Below, one piece after another: positions 35,428 through 44,306 of a stretch of DNA of 64,000 bases (position 1 is its first letter; each line of letters begins with the position of its first letter). Both the position numbers and the translations under genes were made by a program. Under the pieces are notes generated by a model that was given only the letters and a program-made list of their open reading frames with translations, did no database searches and was not told the origin of the DNA. The stretch is from a bacterium (GTDB lineage Bacteria; Pseudomonadota; Alphaproteobacteria; Sphingomonadales; Sphingomonadaceae). Where the stretch lies: positions 1 to 64,000 of the forward strand of contig JAVBXL010000205.1 of the NCBI GenBank assembly GCA_030824575.1. Direction: 5' to 3'.

Positions 35428-37548
35428 ATGCGCCGCTGTCTTGCGACTGTGCATCTGCTGGCAGCGCCAGTTTTATGTGCCATCGGTCAGCCAGCTCTGG
35501 CCGAAGACCAGTGCGGTACGCTTCTAAAGACGGATGTCGTACACGGCGCCGCGGGTCCGGTTACCCCTGAGGCATTAGCCAGCCTGAGGGATATCGGACC
35601 TGCACCCCGCCCTGATCGTTCACGCCCGCTATTCACATTCTCTCCTGACCGTCGCTCAGTCGTTTTTCAACTGCATCGAGGCGATCCGAGTAAGAACCGG
35701 TACTGCACAGCTATAGTGGTTCTTCCGCTCACACCCGTGGCCGAGCCAAGGCCGCTGGACACCAGCGAAGAACTAATTCGGGACGAGCCAGCAAGGTATG
35801 GTTGGGCGGCATTCCCCATTGGCTCGCCCGCACCAGTGACCCCGCGCTGGGCACCCGACGGAAGGTGGGTCGCCTATCTCAAACGAGTGGGAGGCAGAAC
35901 ACAAGTATGGCGCGCTAACATTGCTGACGGCGATGCAAGGCAGATCACCGATGCCCCCGTGGACGTCGATGATTTCCGGATATCACCGAACGGGCGCGAT
36001 ATAATTTACGTGGCACGTCCCGGTCTTGTTGCAATACGCGCCGCGATCGATCGAGAGGGCCTCTCGGGATGGCGATACGACGAAAGGGCATTCCCTGTCC
36101 GCGGAGCTCGGCCCCAAACACCGAACACAGAGCGCCGCTATGTCAGCATGAACCTGGACAGTGGCCTAGAGCGTCCCGCTTCTCCTTCAGAGATCACCAG
36201 CTTTGGGTCGCAATTGCCCCCCGCTGACAAGATTGCTTATGCTACAAACCCATCAGGTTGGAATGCCTATGCCGAGCCGGCCAATCCGTCGGTATATCCA
36301 CCAGACTACCGCGTGGTCGCAGAGACGCCCACAGGACACCGCCTGCCGTGCCCAGTGAACCTTTGCCGAATTGATAGGTCGGTTTCGTTTTGGTGGTCGG
36401 GTGACAGCAAACGGCTTCGCTTCACGCGAAAGGAAGGTTGGGCGAATAGCCTGACTGCGATTTATGAATGGCGTCCCGGCAGTCAGGCGGTCCGACGCAT
36501 CTACCTCACGAGCGACGATCTGGTTGAATGCCAGCCGCTGGATAATGACCTCTTGTGCCTGCGTGAACGATCGCGAGAGCCAAGACATTTTGTGACGTTG
36601 GACTTGGATCGCAACAATGAGCAGAAGATATTCGATCCCAATCCCGAATTTTCTCGACTGACTATGGGTAAGGTTGAACGCCTCAATTGGCGTAACGGCT
36701 TCGGCGTCTCCTTCTATGGTGATCTAGTCTATCCCGTCAGCTTCAGCGCCAAACAACGATATCCTCTTATGATCGTTCAGTATCGGACCAAGGGATTCCT
36801 TCGCGGTGGAATTGGAGACGAAGTTCCGATCCAGGCATTTGCCAATCAAGGGTATTTTGTACTGGTTGTCGACAATCTGACGTATGAGGACATTGTCGGA
36901 AGACGGAGGACCGCTGAGGCTCTTACGGCGGCGTTCAATCATGATTTTGCCGGGCGTCGAAACATACTCTCTGCGATCGAGACGGCCACCCAGTCCTTGA
37001 TCGATCGTGGATTCGTCGATTCAAAACGCGTTGGAATTACCGGTCTGAGCGATGGTTGCACGACGGTACAATTCGCAGCGATACATAGCACGCTCTTCTC
37101 CGCTGGTTCAGTGTCAGGATGCGGTTGGGAACACATACAGGACGCATTTTTAGGACCAATGGTCGCACAAAGCTATCATGAGGGGGGATGGCCGCGACTG
37201 ATCGACAAGAGGACTGACTTCTGGGCTCAAATATCGTTGATGGAGCAAGCCGAGCGGGTGAGGTTCCCTATGCTGTTCCAAGCGGCTGACCATGAATACT
37301 TGGCTATGGTCGCTAGCCACACCGCTTTGACTCAAGCTGGGATCTCAAGTGATCTATACATTTTCCCAGATGAGGATCACATCAAGTGGCAGCCCGCACA
37401 CCGGTTGGCAGTGTATCGTCGAAACCTGCAGTGGTTTGACTTTTGGTTGAACGACCGCCAAGATCCCGATCCCATCGACGATCGTCAGTATGAACGGTGG
37501 GAATCGATGAAGCGTGGCGACCAGTCGAAGCTTTCCAGAGTACAATAA
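35428..37548 (+). CDS. Secreted prolyl-oligopeptidase (S9) family enzyme, Atxe2-like lasso peptide isopeptidase
   Basis: A 706-residue protein with a signal peptide (cut after PALA, residue 25), a propeller-like N-terminal domain (FTFSPDRRSVVFQL, PRWAPDGRWVAYLKR, FRISPNGRDIIYVAR) and a C-terminal alpha/beta-hydrolase. The predicted triad is Ser541 in GLSDG, Asp621 in QAADHEY and His651 in DEDHIKW. Among S9 enzymes the combination with a FecI/FecR/TonB receptor locus is typical of sphingomonad and Caulobacter lasso peptide clusters, where the enzyme (AtxE2 type) opens the isopeptide ring in the periplasm. The triad spacing fits what I remember of AtxE2. No precursor, B or C lasso biosynthesis gene is present. 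Alternative: an ordinary S9 dipeptidyl or acyl peptidase. Confidence 0.72.
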   Translation: MRRCLATVHLLAAPVLCAIGQPALAEDQCGTLLKTDVVHGAAGPVTPEALASLRDIGPAPRPDRSRPLFTFSPDRRSVVFQLHRGDPSKNRYCTAIVVLPLTPVAEPRPLDTSEELIRDEPARYGWAAFPIGSPAPVTPRWAPDGRWVAYLKRVGGRTQVWRANIADGDARQITDAPVDVDDFRISPNGRDIIYVARPGLVAIRAAIDREGLSGWRYDERAFPVRGARPQTPNTERRYVSMNLDSGLERPASPSEITSFGSQLPPADKIAYATNPSGWNAYAEPANPSVYPPDYRVVAETPTGHRLPCPVNLCRIDRSVSFWWSGDSKRLRFTRKEGWANSLTAIYEWRPGSQAVRRIYLTSDDLVECQPLDNDLLCLRERSREPRHFVTLDLDRNNEQKIFDPNPEFSRLTMGKVERLNWRNGFGVSFYGDLVYPVSFSAKQRYPLMIVQYRTKGFLRGGIGDEVPIQAFANQGYFVLVVDNLTYEDIVGRRRTAEALTAAFNHDFAGRRNILSAIETATQSLIDRGFVDSKRVGITGLSDGCTTVQFAAIHSTLFSAGSVSGCGWEHIQDAFLGPMVAQSYHEGGWPRLIDKRTDFWAQISLMEQAERVRFPMLFQAADHEYLAMVASHTALTQAGISSDLYIFPDEDHIKWQPAHRLAVYRRNLQWFDFWLNDRQDPDPIDDRQYERWESMKRGDQSKLSRVQ

Positions 37549-37723
37549 GCGAAACACGAGTAAAGCGTATGCATACTGGTAATGTCTCTGCCTATAATTG
37601 GTGGTCTTTGCCACCATCCTGCGTCGAGTAATTGGTCCTCAAGAATATATTATTGACCTTTTACAGCGATTTACCTAATTGATAGTCTTACTCCAGACAT
37701 CTCCCCGAGCGCATTCCGACCGT
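37549..37723. other. Short AT-rich gap downstream of the peptidase gene
   Basis: About 175 bases of AT-rich sequence with no open frame resembling a lasso precursor and no clear terminator stem; it probably marks a join between cargo blocks. Confidence 0.4.
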
Positions 37724-37927
37724 ATGAACGATACAATTTCAACAGCACCTGTTATTGAGCGGCGCGAGTTGTTCGATCGGATTTGGTCGAAACCGATGAC
37801 CACCAACGCTGCTGAACTCGGGACCCCGACATCGTCGCTTTCCGCCTTCGTGAAGCGCCTTGGATTCCCGCTTCAGAGCGGTCGCCGGTTGACGGTGGTA
37901 ACATCTCCAGACCCGAGTATGAGTTGA
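37724..37927 (+). pseudogene. N-terminal fragment of an HTH-type hypothetical protein
   Basis: 67 codons: IERRELFDRIWSKPMTTNAAELGTPTSSLSAFVKRLGFPLQSG resembles the N-terminus of a widespread hypothetical family that reads RxELYxxVW-xPMt-vA-xxGvS...C---gvP-PprGYWa. The sequence leaves the family pattern where PPRGYW should appear and stops soon after, running 55 bases into the end of the opposite-strand nuclease gene. It is best read as the stump of a larger gene cut by insertion of the next block. Confidence 0.5.
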
Positions 37928-38613
37928 AGCTCCGCAGATCGTCGGCCGAGCTCGTCCGGCTCGACCGAACCCAGCCAGAACCACGGAAGCCGACACGAGC
38001 ACTGGTGTCCAAAGTCTTCCTCGCTGACGTCGTGCGGAACGAGCAGCGTGTCACCGCAGCTGAGGCAGTGGACATGAAAGGCACCGCAGACGTCGCATTT
38101 CCCGACTTTCTGCGGATAGGCAAGCAGCTTGATACGACCGAGCGGATCATCGGCTTGGGTCGCCTTCATCTCCACTTGGGGAAAGCCATCCCAGAAGATC
38201 CGGCCGCCTCTGCAAGCTCCAAGGCATTCCGGCCACGCCGTCGGGTCGAAATCTGCGATGCGATCAAGAGGAATCAGGCAAATGCGCACCGTGTCCTGGG
38301 CGCGACGCAACGCTGCGTCGGAATGGCCGGTGGGGCAGACGAGATAGCCGTGCCGGGCATCGACATCGTCCATCATACCGAGAAGTGTTTCCACGTCCTT
38401 GACGTGGATTTTCCGGGCGATCCGCTTAGCCTCGACGATCGATCGATACAGGAAGTCGGGGGTGTGCCTCGGCTCGATGAGCACGTCGATCTGTCGCAGA
38501 ACGCCACTTCGTGATCCCATGATTCGTGCGTTCGGCGTGACGCACAGGCCCGTCGAAACTTGATCGGCGAACAGTTGCGCAATCATGCGCTCATAGATCT
38601 TCCAGGCTTTCAT
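37873..38613 (-). CDS. Mrr-like PD-(D/E)XK restriction endonuclease
   Basis: A 246-residue protein starting MKAWKIYERMIAQLFAD, preceded by GGAAGG; the frame is open further upstream but without such a site. The nuclease core shows RQIDVLIE and SIVEAKRIARKIHVKDVETLLGMMDDVDARHGYLVCPTG, the D-(x)n-ExK arrangement of Mrr/restriction-endonuclease-like folds. The C-terminal part has a zinc-ribbon pattern CDVCGAFHVHCLSCGDTL. Such enzymes often cut modified or foreign DNA. It is probably a solitary defence gene. Confidence 0.7.
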   Translation of the reverse strand: MKAWKIYERMIAQLFADQVSTGLCVTPNARIMGSRSGVLRQIDVLIEPRHTPDFLYRSIVEAKRIARKIHVKDVETLLGMMDDVDARHGYLVCPTGHSDAALRRAQDTVRICLIPLDRIADFDPTAWPECLGACRGGRIFWDGFPQVEMKATQADDPLGRIKLLAYPQKVGKCDVCGAFHVHCLSCGDTLLVPHDVSEEDFGHQCSCRLPWFWLGSVEPDELGRRSAELQLILGSGDVTTVNRRPL

Positions 38614-38700
38614 TGACCTTCCATCGCAGTCCGCCCCAACCGACGCGAAAAAGTAGCGATCCGCAATACCTGACCTCGGCAGCATCGGTAATAAGGGGAC

Positions 38701-39144
38701 ATGTCGGAAATCCAGAAGCGCGATGGGGAGTTCATTCTTCGCCGGGCGGCGCTCGAAAGGGCGATAGCCAAGGGACGTTCCGCTGGATGGCTTCACCGTC
38801 TCTGGAGCCACTTCGTGAAGACACGTGACGGCGGCCGATGCCTGAACTGCGGGCAGGAACGCGGAATCCAGGCCCACCACGTGATGCGCCGGACGCTTGT
38901 GCCATTTGCGGCGCTCGAGCTTGGGAATGGCATTTCACTTTGTCGGCAGTGCCATCGACTTGTGCATGCCGAGTTCAACGGGCGACTCGACCCGGCCTTG
39001 CCGATGGGTGCTGCCCAAGGAGACGACCAGGATGAGTGGTCGACCCTGTTCGGGATGCTGATGGACGACGCGACGAAGCGCGGACTCGAGCATGACGAGC
39101 TTTACTTCCTGAGCGATGAACTGCTCCGCTTCTCCGTGGCCTAA
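38701..39144 (+). CDS. HNH endonuclease domain protein
   Basis: A 147-residue protein. The middle carries CLNCGQERGIQAHHVMRRTLVPFAALELGNGISLCRQCHRLVHAEFNG, an HNH/zinc-finger nuclease motif with two CxxC pairs and the AHH/N/H residues. Short helical extensions lie on both sides. It could be a restriction nuclease or part of a decayed module; the start is 87 bases from the divergent Mrr-like gene, so they may share a control region. Confidence 0.75.
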   Translation: MSEIQKRDGEFILRRAALERAIAKGRSAGWLHRLWSHFVKTRDGGRCLNCGQERGIQAHHVMRRTLVPFAALELGNGISLCRQCHRLVHAEFNGRLDPALPMGAAQGDDQDEWSTLFGMLMDDATKRGLEHDELYFLSDELLRFSVA

Positions 39145-39411
39145 AGGATACGATCCGCTTCTCGAAGCGGTTGCGAACGGACGCCTTAGCCGGCTTCGCT
39201 TCATGCACGAGATCTGGCGTCCCATGCCGGAGCGCTTCTACGTCGACTTGGCATCGGAACTCGGCGCGGAGCTGCTGGCAGCTAGGCAATGAACGCTGGC
39301 GCCATCCGTTCAGCTGGTGGACGGGGACTTCAAGCGATTACTTTGCGATCCATCGCGGGACCGAGACAGTCGTCGCGACCAAGGGGTATGACCATGGGCA
39401 TCTGCGATGAT
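39116..39411 (+). pseudogene. Small overlapping frames, probable decayed gene
   Basis: A 58-codon frame (39116-39292, ...WPKGYDPLLEAVANGRLSRLRF...PMPERFYVDLASELGAELLAARQ) starts inside the HNH gene end. It is followed in another frame by WRHPFSWWTGTSSDYFAIHRGTETVVATKGYDHGH, ending at 39411. Both halves look like protein-coding sequence, and a single frame change near 39289 would join them. I do not recognise the family. Confidence 0.35.
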
Positions 39412-39459
39412 CTCTTGGTACGCGCCGACGATATTTACTTGGACGAGGTTTGATTGCGG

Positions 39460-40383
39460 ATGTCACGGAAACCAACGACCCCGGAAGCACGCCTTCTCAA
39501 GTTTTGCGCTCCAACCGCTCACGCTCTCCAGAACTTGGAGAGAGGCCAGATATTTTGTCAGCATTATACCGCATACAATGACCCTTTCGAATTCTGGACA
39601 ACGATCTCCACCGGCATTCCCGATTCAGACCGCGAACCCGAGCGATACCTTGCTGCCTTGCGAGCTTGGGGGTTCGATTGCCGCACCGTCGCTGAGGCGA
39701 AGGATGACGAGGTTATCCAAGGGTCCGTCGATGACTATTTCGATGAATGCCAGCACTACGCTCCGCCCTTCGAAGGGATGAGACAGGGAATGCGGATTTC
39801 CTGCTTCAGTTCTGAAGCCGACAATCTGCTCATGTGGTCTCATTACGGGGATGGCCTGCGCGGGTTTTGCATCGTCTTCGATGAAGATGTGATCACACTT
39901 GGCAACGAGGCCGCGTATGTCCTCGACGTAGCCTATCTGGGTGCGCCTCCGCAGGTAGACAGCTTCATCTACGGGGTGGCGTGGGATCAGGACTGGTACA
40001 GCCAAACTGCCATCGCAGAGACGAACACGGCGATCCAATATCAGGGTAGGACCGGGTTGGAGGAAGAGATCGCGATGTATGAGGAGTCCGGGGAGCAGGC
40101 CCTCCGGACGATGCGTGAGATATGGCAGCAAGTCTTTGCAACCAAGCCGGCCCAATGGATGTATGAGCGCGAGCGGCGCCTCCTCGTCCAGACCGGCAGG
40201 GATGATGCCACTCCGGTCCTGCGAAGCTACGAACGTGCTGCGATTAAGGAGGTCATTCTGGGCGAGCGCATGCCCCAGAATTACAGGGCTGAGCTTCTCG
40301 CCGTGCTGCTGAAGAGCTATCCAAACACCCCTGTGAGAACCGCGCGTCGCTCGGCGGGAACCTACACATTGAATATCGAGTGA
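39460..40383 (+). CDS. DUF2971 domain-containing protein
   Basis: A 307-residue protein. The N-terminal LLKFCAPTAHALQNLERGQIFCQHYTAYNDPFEFW and the middle RISCFSSEADNLLMWSHYGDGLRGFCIVFDED are the DUF2971 hallmarks. The family is widespread in accessory regions, often beside defence genes, and has no established biochemical role. It is convergent with the HNH gene that ends the methyltransferase operon. Confidence 0.8.
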   Translation: MSRKPTTPEARLLKFCAPTAHALQNLERGQIFCQHYTAYNDPFEFWTTISTGIPDSDREPERYLAALRAWGFDCRTVAEAKDDEVIQGSVDDYFDECQHYAPPFEGMRQGMRISCFSSEADNLLMWSHYGDGLRGFCIVFDEDVITLGNEAAYVLDVAYLGAPPQVDSFIYGVAWDQDWYSQTAIAETNTAIQYQGRTGLEEEIAMYEESGEQALRTMREIWQQVFATKPAQWMYERERRLLVQTGRDDATPVLRSYERAAIKEVILGERMPQNYRAELLAVLLKSYPNTPVRTARRSAGTYTLNIE

Positions 40384-40464
40384 GGTCCTGTCTGTTGCTC
40401 TTTCAACACCGCGTTTTTCTCGTCTTCGGAGCAGCCCGTCGCCCCGTCAAACGCCCCTTTGGAC

Positions 40465-41229
40465 TCAAGATGGGATCGCCCGCTGATAGAGCCGTGACAC
40501 GGGCTCCTCTGAGGCGGACTTCTTCAGATTGCACGGCTCGCACAGCAGCTGGAGATTGGTAACATCGTTAGCACCGAAGCAGGCGAGCGGTACGATATGG
40601 TCGTAGCGTTCGGTCTCAAGGCGGTTGATCAAGGCTGCCAAGCTTCGCTTGCAGGCGCGGCATTCACCCTTGTCGCGGTAAAAGATGGCACGCCGTGCCC
40701 ACACCGGGATTGCGACCCGCTTTAACGTGCCGCGGCGGGTCTTAAGTTCATCGCCGAAGCCGGCCATCTCGATATAGTCCGCGCAGAGCCGGTTGAATTT
40801 TTGCAGGAAAGCCACATCGCCGAACAGGACGTGGAAAACCTCGTCGGTCAGTTCGTCGAGAGCATCATGGAAGCGGCCGGACTCCCTTGCAAAGTCCCAG
40901 AAGCTGTCCTCGCCCTCGAGAGCCTCCTCCGGAAATGGCACTGTGAAGATTCGCAGGAACTCGCGAAGAAAACGGTGGCCGGGGTCGATAGTATCGACTT
41001 CCTCGGTCACGATATCGACGGAAATCTCGCGGATGAAGTGATGAAGGTTTGTATAGCGATGGAACGAGCGCATCGGCGTCAGCACCCGCATGTCTCCGAG
41101 AATATCCTCGATACCGCGAAGATAGGCACCCGGGCTGCTGACGATGTTGAAGACAGCATTCGCCAGATAGTAAACGCTGAAGCCGCGAGCCTCGTAATAG
41201 TTTTCCGGCCGCGGTCGTCCTTCGTTCAT
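40465..41229 (-). CDS. HNH endonuclease, last gene of the Dcm-MORC-Z1 operon
   Basis: A 254-residue protein starting MNEGRPRPENYYEARG, 28 bases after the AIPR gene. About 170 helical residues precede the C-terminal HNH motif WARRAIFYRDKGECRACKRSLAALINRLETERYDHIVPLACFGANDVTNLQLLCEPCNLKKS (CxxC, DHI, N, CxxC). It most likely supplies DNA or RNA cleavage for the operon, in addition to the PD-(D/E)XK protein. A longer in-frame start (41280) would overlap AIPR. Confidence 0.75.
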   Translation of the reverse strand: MNEGRPRPENYYEARGFSVYYLANAVFNIVSSPGAYLRGIEDILGDMRVLTPMRSFHRYTNLHHFIREISVDIVTEEVDTIDPGHRFLREFLRIFTVPFPEEALEGEDSFWDFARESGRFHDALDELTDEVFHVLFGDVAFLQKFNRLCADYIEMAGFGDELKTRRGTLKRVAIPVWARRAIFYRDKGECRACKRSLAALINRLETERYDHIVPLACFGANDVTNLQLLCEPCNLKKSASEEPVSRLYQRAIPS

Positions 41230-41257
41230 AGCGCTGCTTCCCTGCGTTTTGCCGCCA

Positions 41258-43300
41258 TTACCCTTGGAATCCGAGAGCACGCGCTTCAGTCAGGATTCTG
41301 TCGCCCTGTATGGCCTGCTTGCGGCTCGGCGGCTTGCCATTGCTGGCCTGCCTACCGAGGCTGAAAGAGATGGACCGCTGCCACGGTTGCAGACTCTGCG
41401 TATCCTTGGCCCAGGCGGCGATGTCGTACCAAGTCTGCGCCGGAACCTCGGCGATTCGAGTGACCTGCTCGCTTTCGGCTTCGCTGACATGTTCCTCGAG
41501 TACGCTGGCCGAGCCACCGGCATGCGCCCGATCGCGCGAAAGCAGGCCCGCTTCGACGGCGGCCGGGATATCGATGATCTTCGCGCGAAAGCCTTCCCAG
41601 CACACCTCCTTCTTGCACCATTCGCCGATATCCTGACCGCCGGGCGGCGTCGTTACGTGCGTGTGAGCGTGGACGCTCAACAGCTCGATAAAGGCCGCCA
41701 GCGGTTCAGACATATCCTGTGCCGACCAGATCGCATCGAAGTCGACGCGCTTGGCGGTGTGGTAGGAAAGCCAGGCCAGTAAATAGGTGACGATCTGGGC
41801 GCGGTAGCCGCCGAACTTCTGGCGCGAAACGATCTTCTCGGTCTGCTTGAAGAGAATGCCCCTCGCGACGCAGCGCTCGAAGTAGCGTTCGTCGGGCTGG
41901 AAGGCTCCGCGCTGATCGAGGGCGAACATGAAGTCGAGATAGTTCTTCTGTCCATGGCGGCTGACGATGTGGGGCAGCTGCGACCAGGTTTGTTCGAATT
42001 TCGCGAGATCGGTCTTGGTGATGACCTGGCTGCGCGGGTGGATGAGTTCCCATTTGCGCCGCTCGGCATCGGTGCCTGCCTCGGCAAGTGCATCGTGATA
42101 TTGCCCGCGCGCGCGCTCGTAGAACCACCGCGACTGCCGCTGCATGCCGCTCGCCGGCGGCGCCCAGATCGAGCGCGACAGCTCTTGCATGACCCGGTGG
42201 AACGGGTGGTTCGACGAGAAGTCGGCCATATTGACCTTGTTCTGATTGTTCGCCGACTGGGAAATGCGCGGAGCGATCTCCTCGACGTCGCCGTCACTCA
42301 GAATTTCGGTGATCTTGACCGGAACCTGAAGGAGGCTCGCATCGACCTTGTCCTTCCTCCAGGCCCGAAAGATCGAGCCGGTCGTCTGGCCGCCGTTCAC
42401 GATCTGGAAGTCATCAGCGGCCAGAAGATCGGCCGTGCCGTCGCCATGATCAACGATTTTCAATCCTGTTGCTGTGACGGAAAGACCATTGTTGAAAGCG
42501 AGGAACATCTGGGGCTCCTCGATGATCGTCTTGCGAATCCCCTGATTCACCTTGCCCTTGAGCTGGAGAAAGCTCCGTACGTTCCGTTCGAGCAGTCTCG
42601 GCCCGTGCTGCCGATACATTTCCACCAGCAGATTGCCGGGCAGCACGGCCATCAGACAGCGATATCCGCTTCCGGGCGGGCTCGCGACGAGGCAGCGGAC
42701 GGCGCCGCCGAGTTTCGGAAAATCGACGTGGATGGGTTCACGATTGGTTCCGCTCGATACCGCTCGGTGAAGTCGGCGCAGATCCCAGAGATGACTCGAG
42801 ACTTCGATCGGGCCGATCATGTAGCTCCCGATCTGGTCGATGCTCGCGAGGCCGTCCGTGATGACGAAGAGCCGAACATGACTGAGATCGTTGCGGGCCT
42901 CCCAGACTGCCCGCGACATGTCGTAGCCTTTGAGGGCGTCTTCCCGCTTCTTGTGCAGACCGCCCAGCGCCTTCTCGAGATAGCTGCCTACGCGACGGAA
43001 CGCCGCATCGATATCTGCCTTAGGTACTGTGCTCGCGGTGCCGTCGAGCTGCGGAACGACGAGGAACAGGTCCAGCCGATCATTGTCTTCCGACAGGAAA
43101 TATCCCGAACAGCGAATGCCGCGGCCCTCGACCGGACAGGGGACGCCGTCGTCGATCTCGCCAGCGTCGGCCAGATGCTCGAACATCAGTTCGGCGAAGG
43201 CTTCGGCGCGCATCGCGCCGTCCTCCGCCGCATCGGCCCGCGCAATCACGTCCTGAAGGATATTGACGGCGTAGGTTTGAAGATCGTCGATTTCAGCCAT
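41258..43300 (-). CDS. AIPR (abortive infection phage resistance) family protein
   Basis: A 680-residue protein starting MAEIDDLQTYAVNILQDVIARAD, overlapping the upstream nuclease gene by eight bases. The AIPR core is visible in RNVRSFLQLKGKVNQGIRKTIIEEPQMFLAFNNGLSVTATG and DFQIVNGGQTTGSIFRAWRKDKVDASLLQVPVKITEIL. AIPR domains were named for phage abortive infection and commonly sit beside MORC/Z1/PD-(D/E)XK genes. The C-terminal 250 residues lack a motif I can name. Confidence 0.88.
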   Translation of the reverse strand: MAEIDDLQTYAVNILQDVIARADAAEDGAMRAEAFAELMFEHLADAGEIDDGVPCPVEGRGIRCSGYFLSEDNDRLDLFLVVPQLDGTASTVPKADIDAAFRRVGSYLEKALGGLHKKREDALKGYDMSRAVWEARNDLSHVRLFVITDGLASIDQIGSYMIGPIEVSSHLWDLRRLHRAVSSGTNREPIHVDFPKLGGAVRCLVASPPGSGYRCLMAVLPGNLLVEMYRQHGPRLLERNVRSFLQLKGKVNQGIRKTIIEEPQMFLAFNNGLSVTATGLKIVDHGDGTADLLAADDFQIVNGGQTTGSIFRAWRKDKVDASLLQVPVKITEILSDGDVEEIAPRISQSANNQNKVNMADFSSNHPFHRVMQELSRSIWAPPASGMQRQSRWFYERARGQYHDALAEAGTDAERRKWELIHPRSQVITKTDLAKFEQTWSQLPHIVSRHGQKNYLDFMFALDQRGAFQPDERYFERCVARGILFKQTEKIVSRQKFGGYRAQIVTYLLAWLSYHTAKRVDFDAIWSAQDMSEPLAAFIELLSVHAHTHVTTPPGGQDIGEWCKKEVCWEGFRAKIIDIPAAVEAGLLSRDRAHAGGSASVLEEHVSEAESEQVTRIAEVPAQTWYDIAAWAKDTQSLQPWQRSISFSLGRQASNGKPPSRKQAIQGDRILTEARALGFQG

Positions 43301-44306
43301 CTGCGTCCTCCAGAAGAGCTGCTGCGTCAGCGGCGGAGATTTCGAACGGGCCGAGATCGTCTGCGATGATCGAATAATGGATGTCACCGACGCCGGGCGG
43401 CAGATTCGCCTCCGTTAGCCGCGGAAATTCGCCTTCGACGCGGAAGAAGCGTGACGAGGACACGCGCCACCGGTTCGGAAGATAGATCGGCGCATGGACA
43501 TCGAGGTAGCCGCCGAGCATCAGCCGATCGTCAAACAGCCGTGAGGCGGGCGGATCGCCCGCGAGCAGTTGCCGGAGGCGAGCGACCACGACCGGCAGCG
43601 ATTCCCCGAGACTGGCGCTCTCGTCCAGCCTGAGATGGGCGAGGACAAGCGAGCTGTGCGGACGCTCGTCGAGCTGCTTCTCGTTTGCGATGATGATGCG
43701 CGCGTGTCGCTTGGCTAGGCTGGTCTTCACCTCGACGGCAGCGCCGCCGTGAATGAAATCCTGGTGTGCCGGGTCTGGTCCTACCCACGCCGTCACAGCT
43801 GCCAGCGCATCGAGCCGAGGCAGCAGGAGCGTTTCAAGGACCAGAAGTTCTCCGAGCATTCCTCGCTGCTGTTCGCCCGAGAGCCCTTCGGCGGGGACGC
43901 GCTCGAAAAGCCCCTGCCAGAGACACAGGCGATCGATGCATCTTCGCAGGGCAGCCGCGACGGTTGTCTCCCCGATGGCGGCATCGATGAGGTCCGCCGA
44001 AAGCACGGCGAAGATGTCGAGCAGTCGAATGTCTTCGAGAATTACGCGGAGGACCGTGCGCTCGTTCGGTGTCGCGATTACCTCATGGACGGTGCGGACG
44101 CCCCGACAGGTCGGGATGCGATCTCCCGCCGGACGATAGGCACCGTCACCTTCGATGAGCAGGCCCGGACGCCCGCTCGGCCAGAAAAGGCAGGCAAAGA
44201 CATCGGCTGCAGCTTCGGTGTCGAGGCGCAAGCGCTGGACTCCGGCGGGCTGAGCCGGCTCCTCGCCGAGGCTTCGCCAGGCTTCGGTCATGCGCTCGGG
44301 CGTCAT
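43293..44306 (-). CDS. PD-(D/E)XK motif protein (DUF4420 type)
   Basis: A 337-residue protein. The candidate nuclease centre is E153 (RGMLGELLVLE), D183 (HQDFIHGG) and E192-x-K194 (AAVEVKTS), a complete PD-(D/E)XK set of the DUF4420 family that accompanies Z1 and AIPR proteins. It overlaps the Z1 gene by four bases and AIPR by eight, so the three are probably made in fixed ratio. It is the likely DNA-cutting subunit of the system. Confidence 0.85.
   Translation of the reverse strand: MTPERMTEAWRSLGEEPAQPAGVQRLRLDTEAAADVFACLFWPSGRPGLLIEGDGAYRPAGDRIPTCRGVRTVHEVIATPNERTVLRVILEDIRLLDIFAVLSADLIDAAIGETTVAAALRRCIDRLCLWQGLFERVPAEGLSGEQQRGMLGELLVLETLLLPRLDALAAVTAWVGPDPAHQDFIHGGAAVEVKTSLAKRHARIIIANEKQLDERPHSSLVLAHLRLDESASLGESLPVVVARLRQLLAGDPPASRLFDDRLMLGGYLDVHAPIYLPNRWRVSSSRFFRVEGEFPRLTEANLPPGVGDIHYSIIADDLGPFEISAADAAALLEDADG

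Noticed and set aside
41954..43369. 471-codon plus-strand open frame opposite AIPR
   Set aside because: Shadow of the AIPR gene; no family resemblance.
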